Shown here: positions 33,796-46,589 of the stretch, in pieces
Layout of the letters: the number at the start of each line of letters is the position of its first letter
How positions within the stretch are numbered: position 1 is the first letter of the stretch
NCBI GenBank assembly: GCA_033964015.1
Contig: CM066912.1
Span: 33,111,205-33,175,204 of the forward strand
DNA from: Scolanthus callimorphus
Lineage: Eukaryota; Cnidaria; Anthozoa; Actiniaria; Edwardsiidae
Length of the DNA stretch: 64,000 bases
Direction of reading: 5' to 3'
Notes under the pieces: generated by a model
What the model saw: the letters and a program-made list of their open reading frames with translations, nothing else
Database searches by the model: none
Told to the model about the DNA's origin: nothing
Position numbers and translations under genes: made by a program

Positions 33796-36109
33796 CTAGT
33801 TTATTTTCTATATCCTGCTTGGCTTCACTCCACGGTTAATCTTCGATTTGTAAATTAACACCATTTCAACTCTCTACAACGATCGTTAAATTCTTTTTTG
33901 TTTCTGGAACCTTTGTCGCGATGCGCGCGCACAAATCCGATACAGTTTCCAAGTCAACCCCTGTTACGTATCGAAACAAGTAATTTGATTCTAATTGCAA
34001 AGTCTGTGTCATTGGAACACAATCGCGCGTGAATAAGAATACGCGGTTTAAAACGTCGAATACAGTAATACGGTAGGCAGCATCGAATTTAGAACAAGTA
34101 AAATTTGACGCTGCAAAGAATTTGAAGTAAAATAGACACAGCGCCTTTGTTCACACCAGGGAATTCCTGCTGAAACCCATCCATGGGAACAGCTGAATTT
34201 GCCCGGGCGCACGCATGGGAAGTGTTCGGAATTATTCACATGGATAGCCATGGAAAATCCCAACACTTCCTATTCTTCTACCACGGGAAAATCAGCCTTT
34301 CCCATGGATGGGTTTCTGCAGAAATTCGTATTTCATACTTCTCTGTCACTACAGGGGGTAGGGGCACCAGTCACAGCCCTTTCTTTCAGTGGCAGGTCGT
34401 CCTGTGTGTATTTGCGACGCGTGTCTAGTTTCCTGACCCGGTAAGGAATTCTCTGTGGCTAGACTCAACCTAAAGTTTTGTTCTACCCAATATTGGTAAA
34501 CTGACGGTTTTCATTTGAACTATCGACGCTATCCGTTCTGACAAGGAGGTAAGGTCTGACTCCATGTTCTTCTACTTTGTCGTTTGCTTTGAAGTTTGAT
34601 CGTCAAATTTCAGACAGTTTTTCAGTTTTAATGTATGTATTCTAAATGGAATTTTTTCTTGTACTTTGTAGTTTCCTCGCCACTGTTTGTAGGAAATAAG
34701 ACTTAACTTATAACTTGCACTTCTGTACCCTGTGACCCGTTTCTCGAAACACTCGACAATTCGGGTCGGTAACTTTGTTATACTATTTTAATAAATTGAT
34801 TCCCAACATTTTCGCTTTATTTTCTACCCTGTTGATATTTATAACTTTCTTCTTCCCAAAAAAACACATCTCAATGTCAATTAAGTCCAAATCCCACTAC
34901 AAAACATCACCGAAGAGCCTCGAGAGAGTGTTGAGGCCAGATTTGTAATACCATGGTGCCACATTTGTAATAACCTGCCACATTAATTGTGATAACTTCT
35001 GCATGCGTAATGACATTATGACACATTTATAATGACTGCCATTTTTGTAATACACTGTGTACAACATTTGCAATCTGATCTCATGCTTCTAGAAATTGTT
35101 TGTCAAGTTTTTTTGAGCCGTTTTTTAATTGACATAGAAATTGTTTGGTGAGTTAAGTGAGGCCTTTTCACTCCCAACACCTCAGTCTAGTCCCCGGCGT
35201 TCTAGGTGGACTTCCTGTGGTTAGTACAGACATGTGTGACGTGACGTCACAGTAGACTCTCTACCCGAACGCCTTGTGAAATTCCCCAAATCCAAGATGG
35301 CGGGTGCCATGCCAAAACCTTTCACAAATAGCAAACAATGGCAAATAGAATACATTAAAGATGCTTGTTTTGCTTTTGGTTCACTTAGTTAAAAATGTGT
35401 TAATTTTCGACGTTTCGAAGTGGATTTGAGGCGGGTAGGCTTCGCCAATGCGGAGTAGATTTTGGCGAATTTCACTAGGCGTTCTGTGTGGGACGTGTTC
35501 GGCCCAGTGCTCGCGCCTCCTCGCGGTTTATCTCCGAGCACAGGAAGCCCACCCAGAAAGCCAAGGACTAGGCTACCAACACCTATAAATAACACTTATT
35601 CTCAAGGCAACGGTTTGATGCAATTTATTGTAATTTATTGTTAATGAAAAATGTCCCAATTTTTCTCTTTTATTGGACCAAAAAACTCGCATATTCCTTT
35701 CGTATCCTGGCGTGTTCTCTCGTCTCTTCACGCTTACTTCGTTTTTACTTGTTTATGACACGAGAAAATAAAACTCATATCTTCAAGCAACCGTGTAATT
35801 TCTTTTTATTATATAGACAAACCAGAAAAAATTATTCCAGTGATCTCCAAGCACTTTTGTTTTGACCGATATCCTTTAGCGAGGATATGGAAAATATGTC
35901 ACTCAGGACCCGGATGTAGCTTCGTATGAGATCTACGAGTGGCGCATTTCCCAGTAAATCACTCTTGTCTATTTTATAATAAATATATATACAAAACTAA
36001 GTCTAACAGAAAAGGAAAATAAATAAATAAAATAAATGAACATCAATTAAACTGGATTGTGGTCTAAGTGGCCTATCTGGTTTCTAAAAGAGTCTTGTGT
36101 TGGCTTAGG
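33796..36109. other. Intergenic region between divergent WD40 and CapA-like genes
   Basis: Should contain the promoters of both genes and the missing 5' exon(s) of the WD40 gene. I see no convincing start exon. 34160-34320 shares CACGCATGGGAAGTGTTCGG with 30105-30135, a dispersed repeat. 35170-35330 and 35465-35600 hold an inverted pair of repeat fragments also present at 62790-62940. Confidence 0.5.
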
Positions 36110-38175
36110 ATGGCAAAAGCTGTGGCCGTTGTACTGTTTGCTGCATGCCTTGCCTCAGCAGAGAATGGTAAGCATGGAAGACCCCACCCCACGTCCCCTA
36201 GGTATTTCAAACCTTCATATAGGCCATTCTTGGAATTCCACTTCTTAAGTTGAGATAGAACTATGGTCCCGGGGAGGGGACTCCCATATTTTCAGACGGG
36301 GGGTGCTCGCCTATCCCTAAGGGTATAAAATTGACAGACATGCTATCTCTTAGGGGTGTTTAAAATCAGCCCTATCCCTAGGGGAGTCTCAGACCAATCC
36401 TTGCCCAGAAATATAATGGTACTGACACCAGAACCGATATTTACAAGTTGAAAACCCTAAAAGACTTAAAATTCGCTTTTATTTGTTTTTTGACCTGCCA
36501 AATTTGCTGTCTTTTAGGGGTAAATTCGGCGGTCGCCACGCCAAATTTGCTTTCTTTTAGGGGTAAATTTGCTGTTTGCCACATCCATTTTGCTATCCCT
36601 TAGGGTCAAAATCAATTTTCCCGACGAGCACCCCCGTCTAAAATATTGGAGTCCCCCCCCCCCCCCCCCCCACGGACTCTGGTACTAGTTTTACATGGAG
36701 GTCGAGAGAGTTCTATTTTATTAAATTATCCTCGTTGCATTTTAAACAGGTAACATGGGAACGTGAGCATAGCTTTCGCAGGAGATATCAGCTTTTCCGG
36801 TCCTGTAATCATTTTGTTCAGAACGGCATGTACACTTATGAAGACACGTTAAGAAATATGGAACCGTACCTTTGTGCCTCGGACATTGCTATGGGCAACT
36901 TAGAATCCCGATACTATATCCATCTGATGAGAAAGCGGAGTATCACGATAAAACTGCGACTGGAATATTCCTGAGAGCCAAGCAAGAGGCAGGACAAGCA
37001 TTGAAGTATGTAAACACCCATTCAGTTTAAGTTTAGCAAATATTGTAGTTAAGAAATGATTCAATTATTCCAATTGCACGCATCATATTTCACAACGTTG
37101 CGAAAACTACCGTACTTTATTTGGAAGGTCTGTAAGTATCTTTCTTCGTATTTTAAAGGAAAATTTCCCAAAACCTCGCAGAAGTTCGAGAAACTCGGTC
37201 GCCCTTTGTTTTTGATTTTTTTCTGAGCTAACGGGCCTGCCGCGCGGATTTGCCAAAAAAAAAAAACGCACCTCTTTCATGAAGATTTCCTCTAGCTCAG
37301 GGAAGAGTAAGAGCGCAAGCCGCGCAGCCGGGAGAGGAGGTTTATTTTATTGGTTTAATTATCTAAGCTCTTGATTATAGATCGGCAGGATTCAATGTTA
37401 TTAACGTCGCGAACAATCACATGAATGACTTTGGGGAGCACTCAGCTAACACTACCTGGCAAGTGTTAAACGGCCTGGGACTAGACGTTGCTGGATTCAC
37501 CAGCGGATCTAGAGATAGACCACAGGTAACCCACACAGCGTTTGTTGCAAGAAATTTTTTAAATTCCACAGGGATCTCACATTGCAGTGAAATCAAGATA
37601 CGCGCGTTAGTTTAAGATTATTCACCGCGTAGTGTTTTTAACCCGTGGCTAATTGCGTAAGTCGATGTCACTCACTCACTCCTACGTTATCACGATATTA
37701 CCATAATTTATGCTGAAGTCATTCCCTGGGGACGCCCGGTAGCCGTCAAAGCCGAGCTGCTGGATCTAGCGAGTCATTTGCGGGACTGAAACCCAAGGTC
37801 ATCTCTCTGTTACCCTTCTACCTTCGCCAAGGTAGATATACTACTGATAAGAAGTGCCGCTAATTTCATCCATGTGGGAGCTTACCCAAAATGTTTTGCT
37901 TTATAGCGCTACTTTTATGGCCATTTTAAAACTTTCATAAACTGCGAAGTTAGAAACTAAAAGAAAGCTCATGTCCGCCCTGTTGAATAAACTGCAAAAT
38001 AACCACTGCGGAAGCCACGGAGCGTTTGCCGATGTTTCGTACGGTCGTGAATTTGAATCAAGGGAGGAGAAACATACAATCATGCACTTCTTTGCAAATG
38101 ATTTCGCTCGTCGGATTCCAGATAGAGAAGTTGTGTATAAACATTTGAGACCAACGTTAGGTACGTGTCATTATT

Positions 38176-38207
<32 letters not shown>

Positions 38208-39112
38208 AGGGCTCCCATTTTTTTCAAACAAGGCTAAAAAAATTACGACCCTCCCTTGAACATAACAAAAAAAATGTGACCCTTCCAAGTCGTAGATAAA
38301 AAAAATTGGGACCCTGATCCCCCATGTAATTTATTTCTGAAAAAACCTGTCAGATAGACTATTGTCCGAGTGATGCAATGTCTCTTTCATTCTTCTTAAT
38401 ATAGAAATACTTTTTTCTTACTTCAAGCTAAGGAACCGCGGTTATTATTTATCGCCTAGAGTATTTACGTGAGGATTTGGGGTAATACACGGGGGGAAAT
38501 GCAGTGATCCTCCCTCTAGAGGAGAATGATTAACGTGATCCCACCTCACCCGTCCCCTATTTGACCTATAGTACTGAAGACATTTTGCCGAAAAAGGGGG
38601 ACGCATGTCTTTCATTGCGCGCGAAGCGCGCCCGAATTTTGATAAACGCATTTCATGAAGCCTCAGAGAAAGGGTATATGAGCATGTGTTGTGTTCGGTA
38701 TAGTAACAAAGCCTGTCAGGAGCCAAGAAAGTACGCTACATATAAAGGTTAGATGAAAGCTTATAATGATGGGCTCATCATCATTATTCATGCGCACAAC
38801 TGCGCGCCGCAAATGAAGAAGTTATTAATATTCATGTGCGCGAAGCGCGGCCCAACGGACGAATTTCTATGCTTGTAACGTCGAAAACTCACGCGTACCT
38901 ATGGGTTCTTCTTTCAAATATATAGTGACTTGCCAAGGGCATTTTTGGGAGAGTCTGCTTTTCTTCGTCAAGATACACTTGTTCTTGTAAACGGCGTCAC
39001 GGTAGTGTCTTTATTGCTCAAAGCGTATATTTAGATGTCATTCCTTATGCGCGCGAAGCGCGCCGAAATTATTATAGAGAAGTAGCTGAAATAACCACTA
39101 TCGCCATCTGTT

Positions 39113-39144
<32 letters not shown>

Positions 39145-41999
39145 GCTAAATAATGACACGTCCCTTATGTGGATGTATTGCCTTCCGAATTCTTTGGATA
39201 TCGGTGGAATGCAAAGGATCTTTTAAGAAAATCGTCAACTCAAGGATGAAAATATTACTCGCTACATTAAATAACATCAAATCATCCTGTTTTGTTGTTT
39301 ATTGTTTACCTACAATATATTAATTTTATTATATTTTTTGCGTTTTCTTGTAGTTGTTGTTTACTGGTGGTTCCTCACATGTTTTCATTTACTAACTTGT
39401 TTGAGTGATTTCTATTGTACAGACAAGTCTGCGTTTTCCCCCAGGTGCCAGTAATCAAGACCATTAAAGGAGTACAAATTGGAATTCTCTCTTATGTTCA
39501 TAACCTCACAATGTATGGCTGTGCGGATTGTGGCTTGGGAACAAACATAACAAGCTTTCGATCAGGACCGGCCGTCCTGAACAATACTAATATGGCGGGA
39601 AGAGATATACGACGCTTAAAAGAGGTATAACAATTTTTTGAACAAACAGCGCCAGCGACTGTGCAAAAATGGATAGTGACATTTCTCCCAATTTTGTTGC
39701 GATTGAAAGTATTTTACCAACACAGTACTTATGGGAGAAAATGTGATGCCAGGTAATTTTGGGGTGTAAAAACGATTGTATATTTTGGGCGAGGGAAGGG
39801 GAGTTAAAAGATGTTGATTCCCATATACGAGTTTGTGATCTCAGTTGTTATTGCATCATGGGTCGTCAAGATTGAAGATGGCAGAAACATTTGATACACC
39901 TAATTCAAAAAAGGTTGCTTTGGTGTTTGTTCTTTGGTCTTTCAATTATAGCGCGAAACAAAGGAATTCTTTGCTTCAGTGACCACGAAACAAAGGCGTT
40001 CAATGACCAAAGACCAATGACCAAAGCAACCTTTTCTGAATTAGGTGTATATCAGCTTTCAAACAATTGTCGCGTTTCACGAGCAAAACCATATGTGTAC
40101 TATCATTTATACAACAACACTAGTAAATCGCGCGCTCTGATTGGTCGAGAGCCATGTTGCTATAAGAGTACAGATACACGGTTGACAAAAATTCCTGTGT
40201 GTTGTTGTATAAAACAAATAGATCTCGTTTTTTGTGCGTATGTACTGTAATAGGTACACAGAAGACGTCACAGAATGTCATGAACAGCAGTCACGCAACT
40301 CGACTCCGTCTCGTTGCGTACTTTTTTGTTCATGACATTCTGTGACGTCATCTGTGTATCTGTTACAGTACAAACGCACGCAAAACGATATCTATTTGTT
40401 AAGTGACTCTTCTAGATCTACAAGCCCGACATTATAGTGGTCTATCTTCACTTCGGAGCACAGTACGACTCTAACCCAACAGCAGAACAGCGTGACATCG
40501 TGAAGAACCTGACAGCACTTGGTGTTAACATCATCGTGGGATCACATCCTCACGTGCTCCAGAAACATTGTTACCATGGCAACACACTGATAGCCTACAG
40601 CCTCGGCAACTTCTTATTTCCAGCCTATTTAGCTCAAGGAAATGAAGAGGTACGAACGTTGTGAGATTGGTGATGGTGCCGTTGTGTGTGTGTGCGGGGG
40701 AGGGGGGGGGGGGGGAGATAAACATGGCAAGATCATCCGTCGGTAATCCCGCTGATTAAGAAGAAATACCAACGCATTTTTAACTTTGTCACGTGAAATA
40801 TGCAAATTAGGAAAAATACTTCACACCGCGTTTTAAAAACCATAGCTACAATAGTATCTAAGAATGGAATTTGATTATTTGTAGGTTGTATAGGTAGAGA
40901 TGATGCTTTATGCAGGTGTTTATGGCAATGTGCTTTTAAAGCCACCTTAAGCAATACTTTAATCATTGTTGCAGATTTTCAGCAGTTTTAACCGACCCGA
41001 GGATGTAAAAAGAAGAGCGATGGCAAGAATTTCGTTCTACGAGGCATTTTATACTCATCAGAATCCGAGTGCTGAATCACGTCTTCTCAGAGTGGAAGTC
41101 AACAAGTAAGTGAGACCGATACCATAGTAGTATACAATAGCCATGCATACCTTACCTTACCTCTCACCTCTTCGCGCTCTATTGCGCATAAGGCCTCAAC
41201 ACTACTTCGCCATCTGGCCCTGTCCTTAGCACTGTTAGCAAGGACTTTCAACCTTTCACACGACCTCCAGCCTGCTCCAACTCTTTCTTTCTCTTCTGTT
41301 CTGCGCCAGGTTGTTTTTGGCCTCCCAACGTTTCTCCTTCCTTCTGGTTTCCATATCAGTGCCGACACGCAATGATGGTGCCTCTGCTTCCTGTCCTTAC
41401 CATCTCACCGTCTTCTTTTAACTGGGGTCTTATCCTTTCACATCCACAACGCTCATTTAATTCTTCCATCGATATATAGTGTACGGCCAAAAAAATACCC
41501 ATGATCGTCTTGAGGCATTTATACTGGAACGAATCCAACTTTTCGTTGTCCCTCCACCCTCGTCGCTAACTGTTACACCAAGCCATGCACACATATATGT
41601 TATTTACCGGATGGGCGAGGTCCAAACTGTGACCGAGGGCTGGAAATGTTGCAGCATTTTTCAGGTCAGGGTCACAATTTTTCCCTATACACCGACCTAA
41701 AGCCGGTAAATATCTTATCTTTATTTTTGTCGACTCTAAAAACAAGCTCTGAAAACAAGCGCGCGCAAATGCCTACCGTGACCTAGATCAAAGATAGATT
41801 TCCTCTCTCACCAAATGTTGTTTTAACTTGTTCTCTCCACAGGAAAGGTGTAGTCCATGCCAAATACTTACCGCTTGAAATAAGATTAGACAACACAAAA
41901 ATTCTCGCACCCACACCCGTCCAGGACGAGAAATGGATAGAAGTTTGCGGAGACGAAGACGAGAATTGTCTTAGTGACAATGGAGGCTGTTGTTTTTGA
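36110..41999 (+). CDS. CapA/PgsA-like poly-gamma-glutamate synthesis protein, copy 1
   Basis: Seven coding exons: 36110-36167, 36750-37005, 37381-37525, 39445-39624, 40416-40649, 40975-41105, 41843-41999; about 387 residues. A signal peptide (MAKAVAVVLFAACLASA) leads into a PGA_cap metallophosphatase-type domain with all family motifs: GDISFSGP, VANNHMNDFG, VVYLHFGAQYD, IIVGSHPHVLQ and YSLGNFLF. The C-terminus is Cys-rich (EVCGDEDENC...CCF). Bacterial relatives act in poly-gamma-glutamate capsule synthesis or export. A bacterial-type pgsAA gene has been described in cnidarians and tied to nematocyst poly-gamma-glutamate. Exon 2 lacks one base near 36754, 36806 and 36908 relative to copy 2, all in short runs; otherwise the frame is open, so the gene is probably intact in the animal. 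Confidence 0.88.
36268..36671. mobile_element. Inverted-repeat element with GGACTCCC ends (family B), copy 2
   Basis: GGGGACTCCCATATTTT.AGACGGGGGGTGCTCG at the left pairs with CGAGCACCCCCGTCTAAAATATTGGAGTCCCC at the right, ending in an 18-C run. The interior repeats CCCTAAGGG and TTTAGGGGTAAATT words. It lies in intron 1 of CapA-like copy 1. Confidence 0.8.
37095..37270. repeat. Dispersed repeat family A copy in CapA-like intron 2
   Basis: TTATTTGGAAGGTCTGTAAG, TTCCCAAAACCTCGCAGA and a CGCGCGGATTTGCC string match the other family A copies. Confidence 0.65.
38163..39161. mobile_element. Element bounded by inverted ACGTGTCATTATTTA plus G28/C28 runs
   Basis: ACGTGTCATTATTTAC followed by 28 G (38180-38207) is mirrored by 28 C (39117-39144) followed by GCTAAATAATGACACGT, a 999-bp unit in intron 3 of CapA-like copy 1. 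Three internal copies of the palindrome-like GCGCGAAGCGCG occur at about 38620, 38835 and 39045. There is no coding capacity. It could be one element or an inverted pair of smaller ones. Confidence 0.7.
39892..40052. repeat. Palindrome in CapA-like intron 4 (first)
   Basis: GATACACCTAATTCA.AAAAAGGTTGCTTTGG at the left pairs with CCAAAGCAACCTTTTCTGAATTAGGTGTATATC at the right, with TTGGTCTTT/AAAGACCAA further in. Confidence 0.85.
40208..40402. repeat. Palindrome in CapA-like intron 4 (second)
   Basis: ACAAATAGATCTCG...GTACTGTAATAG...GACGTCACAGAATGTCATGAAC pairs with GTTCATGACATTCTGTGACGTC...CTGTTACAGTAC...CGATATCTATTTGT. The loop is about 40 bp. It ends just before the acceptor of exon 5. Confidence 0.85.
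41150..41530 (-). mobile_element. LINE (non-LTR retrotransposon) ORF2 3' fragment
   Basis: Minus-strand translation gives, across a few frame breaks, SFQYKCLKTIMGIF, EELNERCG, EGRRNVGRPKTTWRRT and SSVEALCAIEREE, the typical C-terminal end of many animal non-LTR retrotransposon polyproteins. It is 5'-truncated and lies in intron 6 of CapA-like copy 1. Confidence 0.8.
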
Positions 42000-43464
42000 T
42001 CATCTTTCTAAAAGGTGTCATGTCACGATTTTAGCATACCTTGACGATGTAAGAAACATCCAAATAACTGACCGTCTAACAACGGTTCAAGCGAACCGCT
42101 GACCGCTCTCTGGTCGGCCATTTTGGACTCAATCAAAGCCATCTCATCCAGGCATGTAGCCAGGGGGGTTCCGGGGGAGCGCAATGAAATGAAATGAAAT
42201 ATATGCACTTGTATACCGCAAATTATCATATGGATATGTTCCCTAGACGTCTGATCCCTAGATGCGGACTGCGATTTATAAAATGCAGTTTACAATCACA
42301 CGAGTGGTTGTTTGATGTATCATTACGCAGTGAGCACTGTGGTTGTTTACCGTCCCTCGCATAGTGGTTACGTGTAGTGGGCTGAGAAACAGGACCTCGG
42401 TTTATGTTCTCCTCCGAAAGACGTGAAACACAGGAGAAATGAAGAATCACTTAATCCACGATAGACACAAGGTTCGAAACAGCAGAGGAAAATCCCAACT
42501 GACCACGTCTGGGATTCGAACCCGGTGCACAGAGGTGAGAGGCAAGCGCTTTACACGCTGCGCCACCCGTGCTTCATAATAATCCATGCAATAATCAACG
42601 ACGCCCCTGTCAACGATCAATATATTCCTTACTGTTTTGTTATGCCGCGAATGCCATGTATTCATCGTCGGACACGGCCGTTGGAAATAGAGAAATACCA
42701 GCCCAATTTTAGTTTATCACTAGCCTCCTTACTTACTGCAAGATACAAAGGGAAGCCCTCGATATTTTGTTTTTTTTTGTTTTGAAGGACAAATAATTTG
42801 GTAGGGGAAATTCCCTTATTTTTCACTCAGGTTAAAGGAAGGGTCTCATACTTCGGAGGGGAGTCATAATTTTTTCTGCGAATTTTTAGAAACATTGGTG
42901 AGCTTCCCTTACATACACATTGCGTGCTGTGGTTACAATTCAATATTACCAACCAGTTTTGCATCATCTTGAATGGCCCAAACGTGGACTCGAAAAGTGT
43001 GCCAGTGATTTTCATGCAGTCAAAAGGCAATCAAAATCAACTCTTGTCAAAATCTAAATTTAGAACATACAAAAAAATCGCTTGCACGTTTTTGGAGTCG
43101 ACTTTGGGCCATTCAAGATGATACATGGTTCTATTGAATTCCGATGAAATAGAACTTAGTCAAACGAGAAAATCAGTTTATGACAAATAATTATTGATTT
43201 TGTTAGCAAATTACTGATAATTAATGAAAATATTATATTTGTGCTGTAATTTTCAAAAGCTTAAACATGATAATAGTACATATAGTAACTATCCTTAAAA
43301 GCAGACGATTAACCAACTTTAACCTGCTTATGCCAAAGCTCGTAACACGAGAATTTCGTTGTTAGTTTCTTCCACTTTTTCCAAAGCCACACCGCGGACT
43401 ACAACAGGAATTTGCAAAGGTTCAACCTTTCTGAAATAGTTGCATCGGCATTAGAGAAGAACTT
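42000..43464. other. Intergenic stretch with a SINE and a short palindrome
   Basis: Contains the SINE at 42443-42577 and an inverted pair, ATCTTGAATGGCCCA (about 42967) with TGGGCCATTCAAGAT (about 43107). No gene signal otherwise, and no clear poly(A) signal directly after 41999. Confidence 0.55.
42443..42577 (-). mobile_element. tRNA-derived SINE
   Basis: On the minus strand: GGGTGGCGCAGCGTG (A-box region), then GGGTTCGAATCCC (B box), then a body ending TTAAGTGATTC. It is the same SINE class as the tandem heads at 12181-12630. Confidence 0.75.
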
Positions 43465-44252
43465 CTATATCTTTGGCATAAATATTTCTATAGATAATCT
43501 CTGTCGAGAAGCCGTCACTTTTGACCCGTCTTCGTACGTTTTGGAGAAATGTTTCTCGTCCCATTCGTACCTTTCGTCTTCCGAGGAACTGAACTCGCTT
43601 AATCTTAAATGATAATTCTTCTCATTGTGAATTTCCAAATCTTTTTTATCGCTTTTCTGGACGTTTTCATACACAACCTTATGTAAGTTTTCTTCTTTGA
43701 AATCCTCGCTGGTTTTTCGTGACAGTTCTGGCAACATCTTGACCTCCAGCGCGTTGATCGAAAAGCTTCTTCTAAATTCCTGTGATACATCTCTTTGGAA
43801 GACATCCCTTTTGCAGTTTCTGGCTCACTATTTAAGTGCTTATTTCTTTTAACCCTTTTAGAATTCAAGTCGCCACAAGACCGACTTTCCGTGCCAATAT
43901 CAGCGTCAGTTGCTTTCATCGTCACTAAATTTTGTGTGACATCCGGGAGCTTCGGTAAAGTCAAACTCTTTTCTTCTTTTTCCCTGAGTCTTTTTCGAGC
44001 ACAAAATGTTGAACCTTGAGCGTGCTTTCCTCTGGTTGCAGCCAAACCAGTTTTCCTGTTCAAAGAGAATCTATACGGCGTTGGATCTTGTACAATATTT
44101 GAAGTCACGCTATTACGTTGCTCGCGTAGTTTGGAGTCGAGAAAGAGCCGCAGTTGTTTGATACTCGCCTCTTCTCGCTTTCTGTCTCGTTCTTGTAGTC
44201 TCAAACTGACCCGAGATGCTAGATGACATTCGCTGTTTTTGATTTTGTCCAT
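43465..44252 (-). CDS. Unrecognised basic, charged protein
   Basis: One long open frame begins at MDKIKNSEC (ATG 44252; an upstream in-frame ATG at 44318 is possible) and continues after one missing base at 43761-43764 to a stop at 43465, about 263 residues. It is Lys/Arg/Glu-rich with no signal peptide or membrane segment; phrases include RVSLRLQERDRKREE and, near the end, SEFSSSEDERYEWDEKHF. The N-terminal part could form a coiled coil. No family is recognised. It may be one exon of a longer gene. Protein-like composition continuing across the single-base break argues that it is real. It lies between the two convergent CapA-like genes and reads in the same direction as copy 2. Confidence 0.55.
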
Positions 44253-45554
44253 ATCTGTTATTTTCGTCCAGAAAATGCGTATTTTTCTTTCAAGTCCGAA
44301 TGCTATGGCAAAACACAATGACAGAGAGCTTGTCTCTACAGATACAGAAGATGTTTTTCTTCACGGACTAATGACTTTCCATGTCACGTCTTTTAGTTAT
44401 GACGCTATTCTCATTCACAAGCAAATATTGCTTCAAAGCAAATAATCATCACCTGTTTATTTATGGCTTGCTGTTGTTTTCCTTTTACATCGCAGTCCTT
44501 GGATTGTGATCTCGGCTTGATACGGGACGCTGTTCTGTTTTCGATTCAGTGTTTAACCACCTTCGTGTCAAAGCATCGCAGAAAATGGACGCCCCATGCA
44601 GTAATTTGGCAGCGAAATGACAGTCAGCTCCCACAGAAATTGACTCCCGGCGAGTGTTTTACCTTTAGTTGTATAGTCAATAGCAACCTTCGCAGCAGCA
44701 TACGATATTTGCCAACTTCTAAACGTCTGGATCGAGTTATTTTCGGCGTGTCACGGTTCGCTCACGCTATATTATGTGCTTGGGAGGCTTGACCTTTCGT
44801 GTAGAAAGATGAGCCGAAACACACACAGAAAATATACACCGACATATATAAACACTATATCAACTCACTTTTAAAAACTGTCAAAAACGTGCTAATAGCT
44901 TTTATAACTATATGTCAAACACTTTTCCATTCAACTAGTATTCACGTTTCCCACGTTTCCCTTTGCACCAAGAAAGTTTTATTTTCTTATAACTCAGTCA
45001 AGAATGATAACTACAAATTTTTGCCCATTACTATAGGGCTAAAAGAAAAGAGAGAAACGAAATCCCTTACACATCCAATAATTAACATTTTAATATCGGC
45101 TAAGTACTTATCCAAGGACAATTAACAAAGGTCTTTCAATGTTTGCCTGGTTCATTTACAACGAGAAGCTTCTGAATAATGTTATGAAGCGGTTAGTTGA
45201 ACACATGGGTGTGCGCGGTGGTAATGTATTATATGGACGTAAGCTAATAGTATAGTAATATTTCATAGAATTTAGTGAAAAAATAGTTGAAATGCTGTGA
45301 ACCTGGCTAGTATTTCATCACTTTAGTTAACAAAAATGTCCATTTCTCGAAATTTAGTCTGATTACCCAATCCATTCTTGTATTTTATAGCATTATGAAC
45401 ATAGTTTTCTCAACCACCAGGCGAAAAAAACATTCTTTTAATATTTTGGAGGGGCTGGTAGGGAGATAGTGCTCATATCAAGGCATGGTCAATTTGTCAT
45501 GCTGACGGCGGCAACTTGATTAAAGTGGCCCCAACCCTAGTCTGTTAGCCGAGT

Positions 45555-45697
45555 CTCCACGGTTTTTTTTTTCTTCTGATATTTGATTTTTTTGGCGCGC
45601 GGGATGTAATCCCTAAACCTTGCCCCCGCGCGACACAGGAATCCCGCGCGCCCAAAATTGGCAAATATATTTGAAGAAAAAAAAACTGGAGAGCCGG
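45555..45697. repeat. Short palindromic element
   Basis: CTCCACGG then T-run, TTCTTCTGATATTTG and GGCGCGCGGG are mirrored by CCCGCGCGCC, CAAATATATTTGAAGAA, A-run and CTGGAGAG. Confidence 0.75.
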
Positions 45698-46589
45698 CTA
45701 GGCCTAATAGGCAACCTGTCCTTCCTTAACAACACCAGGAAGCCCTTCGCCCGATAGTTCTGCCCCTAAAATTGCTGATCTAAACCCTAGTTTGGGGCTA
45801 AGCCGCATCACATCTAAATTCAAGGAGGCCATCATCAGGCACTGCCGCTGAACAATTTATTCAATTTAGTAACTAATGTTGTACTTATTTTGATTTTTTT
45901 TTGCGATTATTTGTGTAATTTATTTTACTTTTAACGCAGTCTAAATGCTCTAATTTGAGCGAGGACTTATCGGTAAATAAATAAATAAAATAAAATAACA
46001 AACTATTATACCAAGAGGGACAACATTTAAGGTTTAGTCACGTGACCTTCAATAGTCAAGAAAGCCCCATTCCCAGGCTCCTTTTTGGCTGCGCGGCTTG
46101 TCGGTTAGTGACGTCACAGCATATCAAGATAAGTGTGCGTGACGCGGGCTACCTGTGTTAGTATTTCATAACAAAGATGGTGGCCTACACGAACAGCGTT
46201 TCTTTCCGAAGATCTACAAGTTTTGACCAACTATTTGACAATTTAGGGTAAGAAATAAGCTAGGAAATCTTCTGGAGTTCCAAACATGGTAAGTAGAAAC
46301 CTCAATATAAGGAAATTTTAGAAAACGACACATTTCAACGAGAACTGTCTTCAGATATGATAATATTTGCCCTCAAAACCCAATGAACTTGTGTGACACG
46401 GAGAACTGACACAAAGCGGCCAAGGGACGAAGATAGAGTTGAGAATAAATTGATGTGCGGTGTCGAACGTTTTACGCAGGAAAGACCTCACAAACACCAT
46501 GTTGGATCTTTTGCCTTTGGATTAAATAAAGCAGACCTCATGCCAGCCCCTCTCAGAAGTCAAAACTTGGAGACTGGCAATAAAATACC

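Noticed and set aside
44463..44792. 109-codon plus-strand open frame as a gene
   Set aside because: No domain, splice or composition support; kept only as a remark in the intergenic entry.
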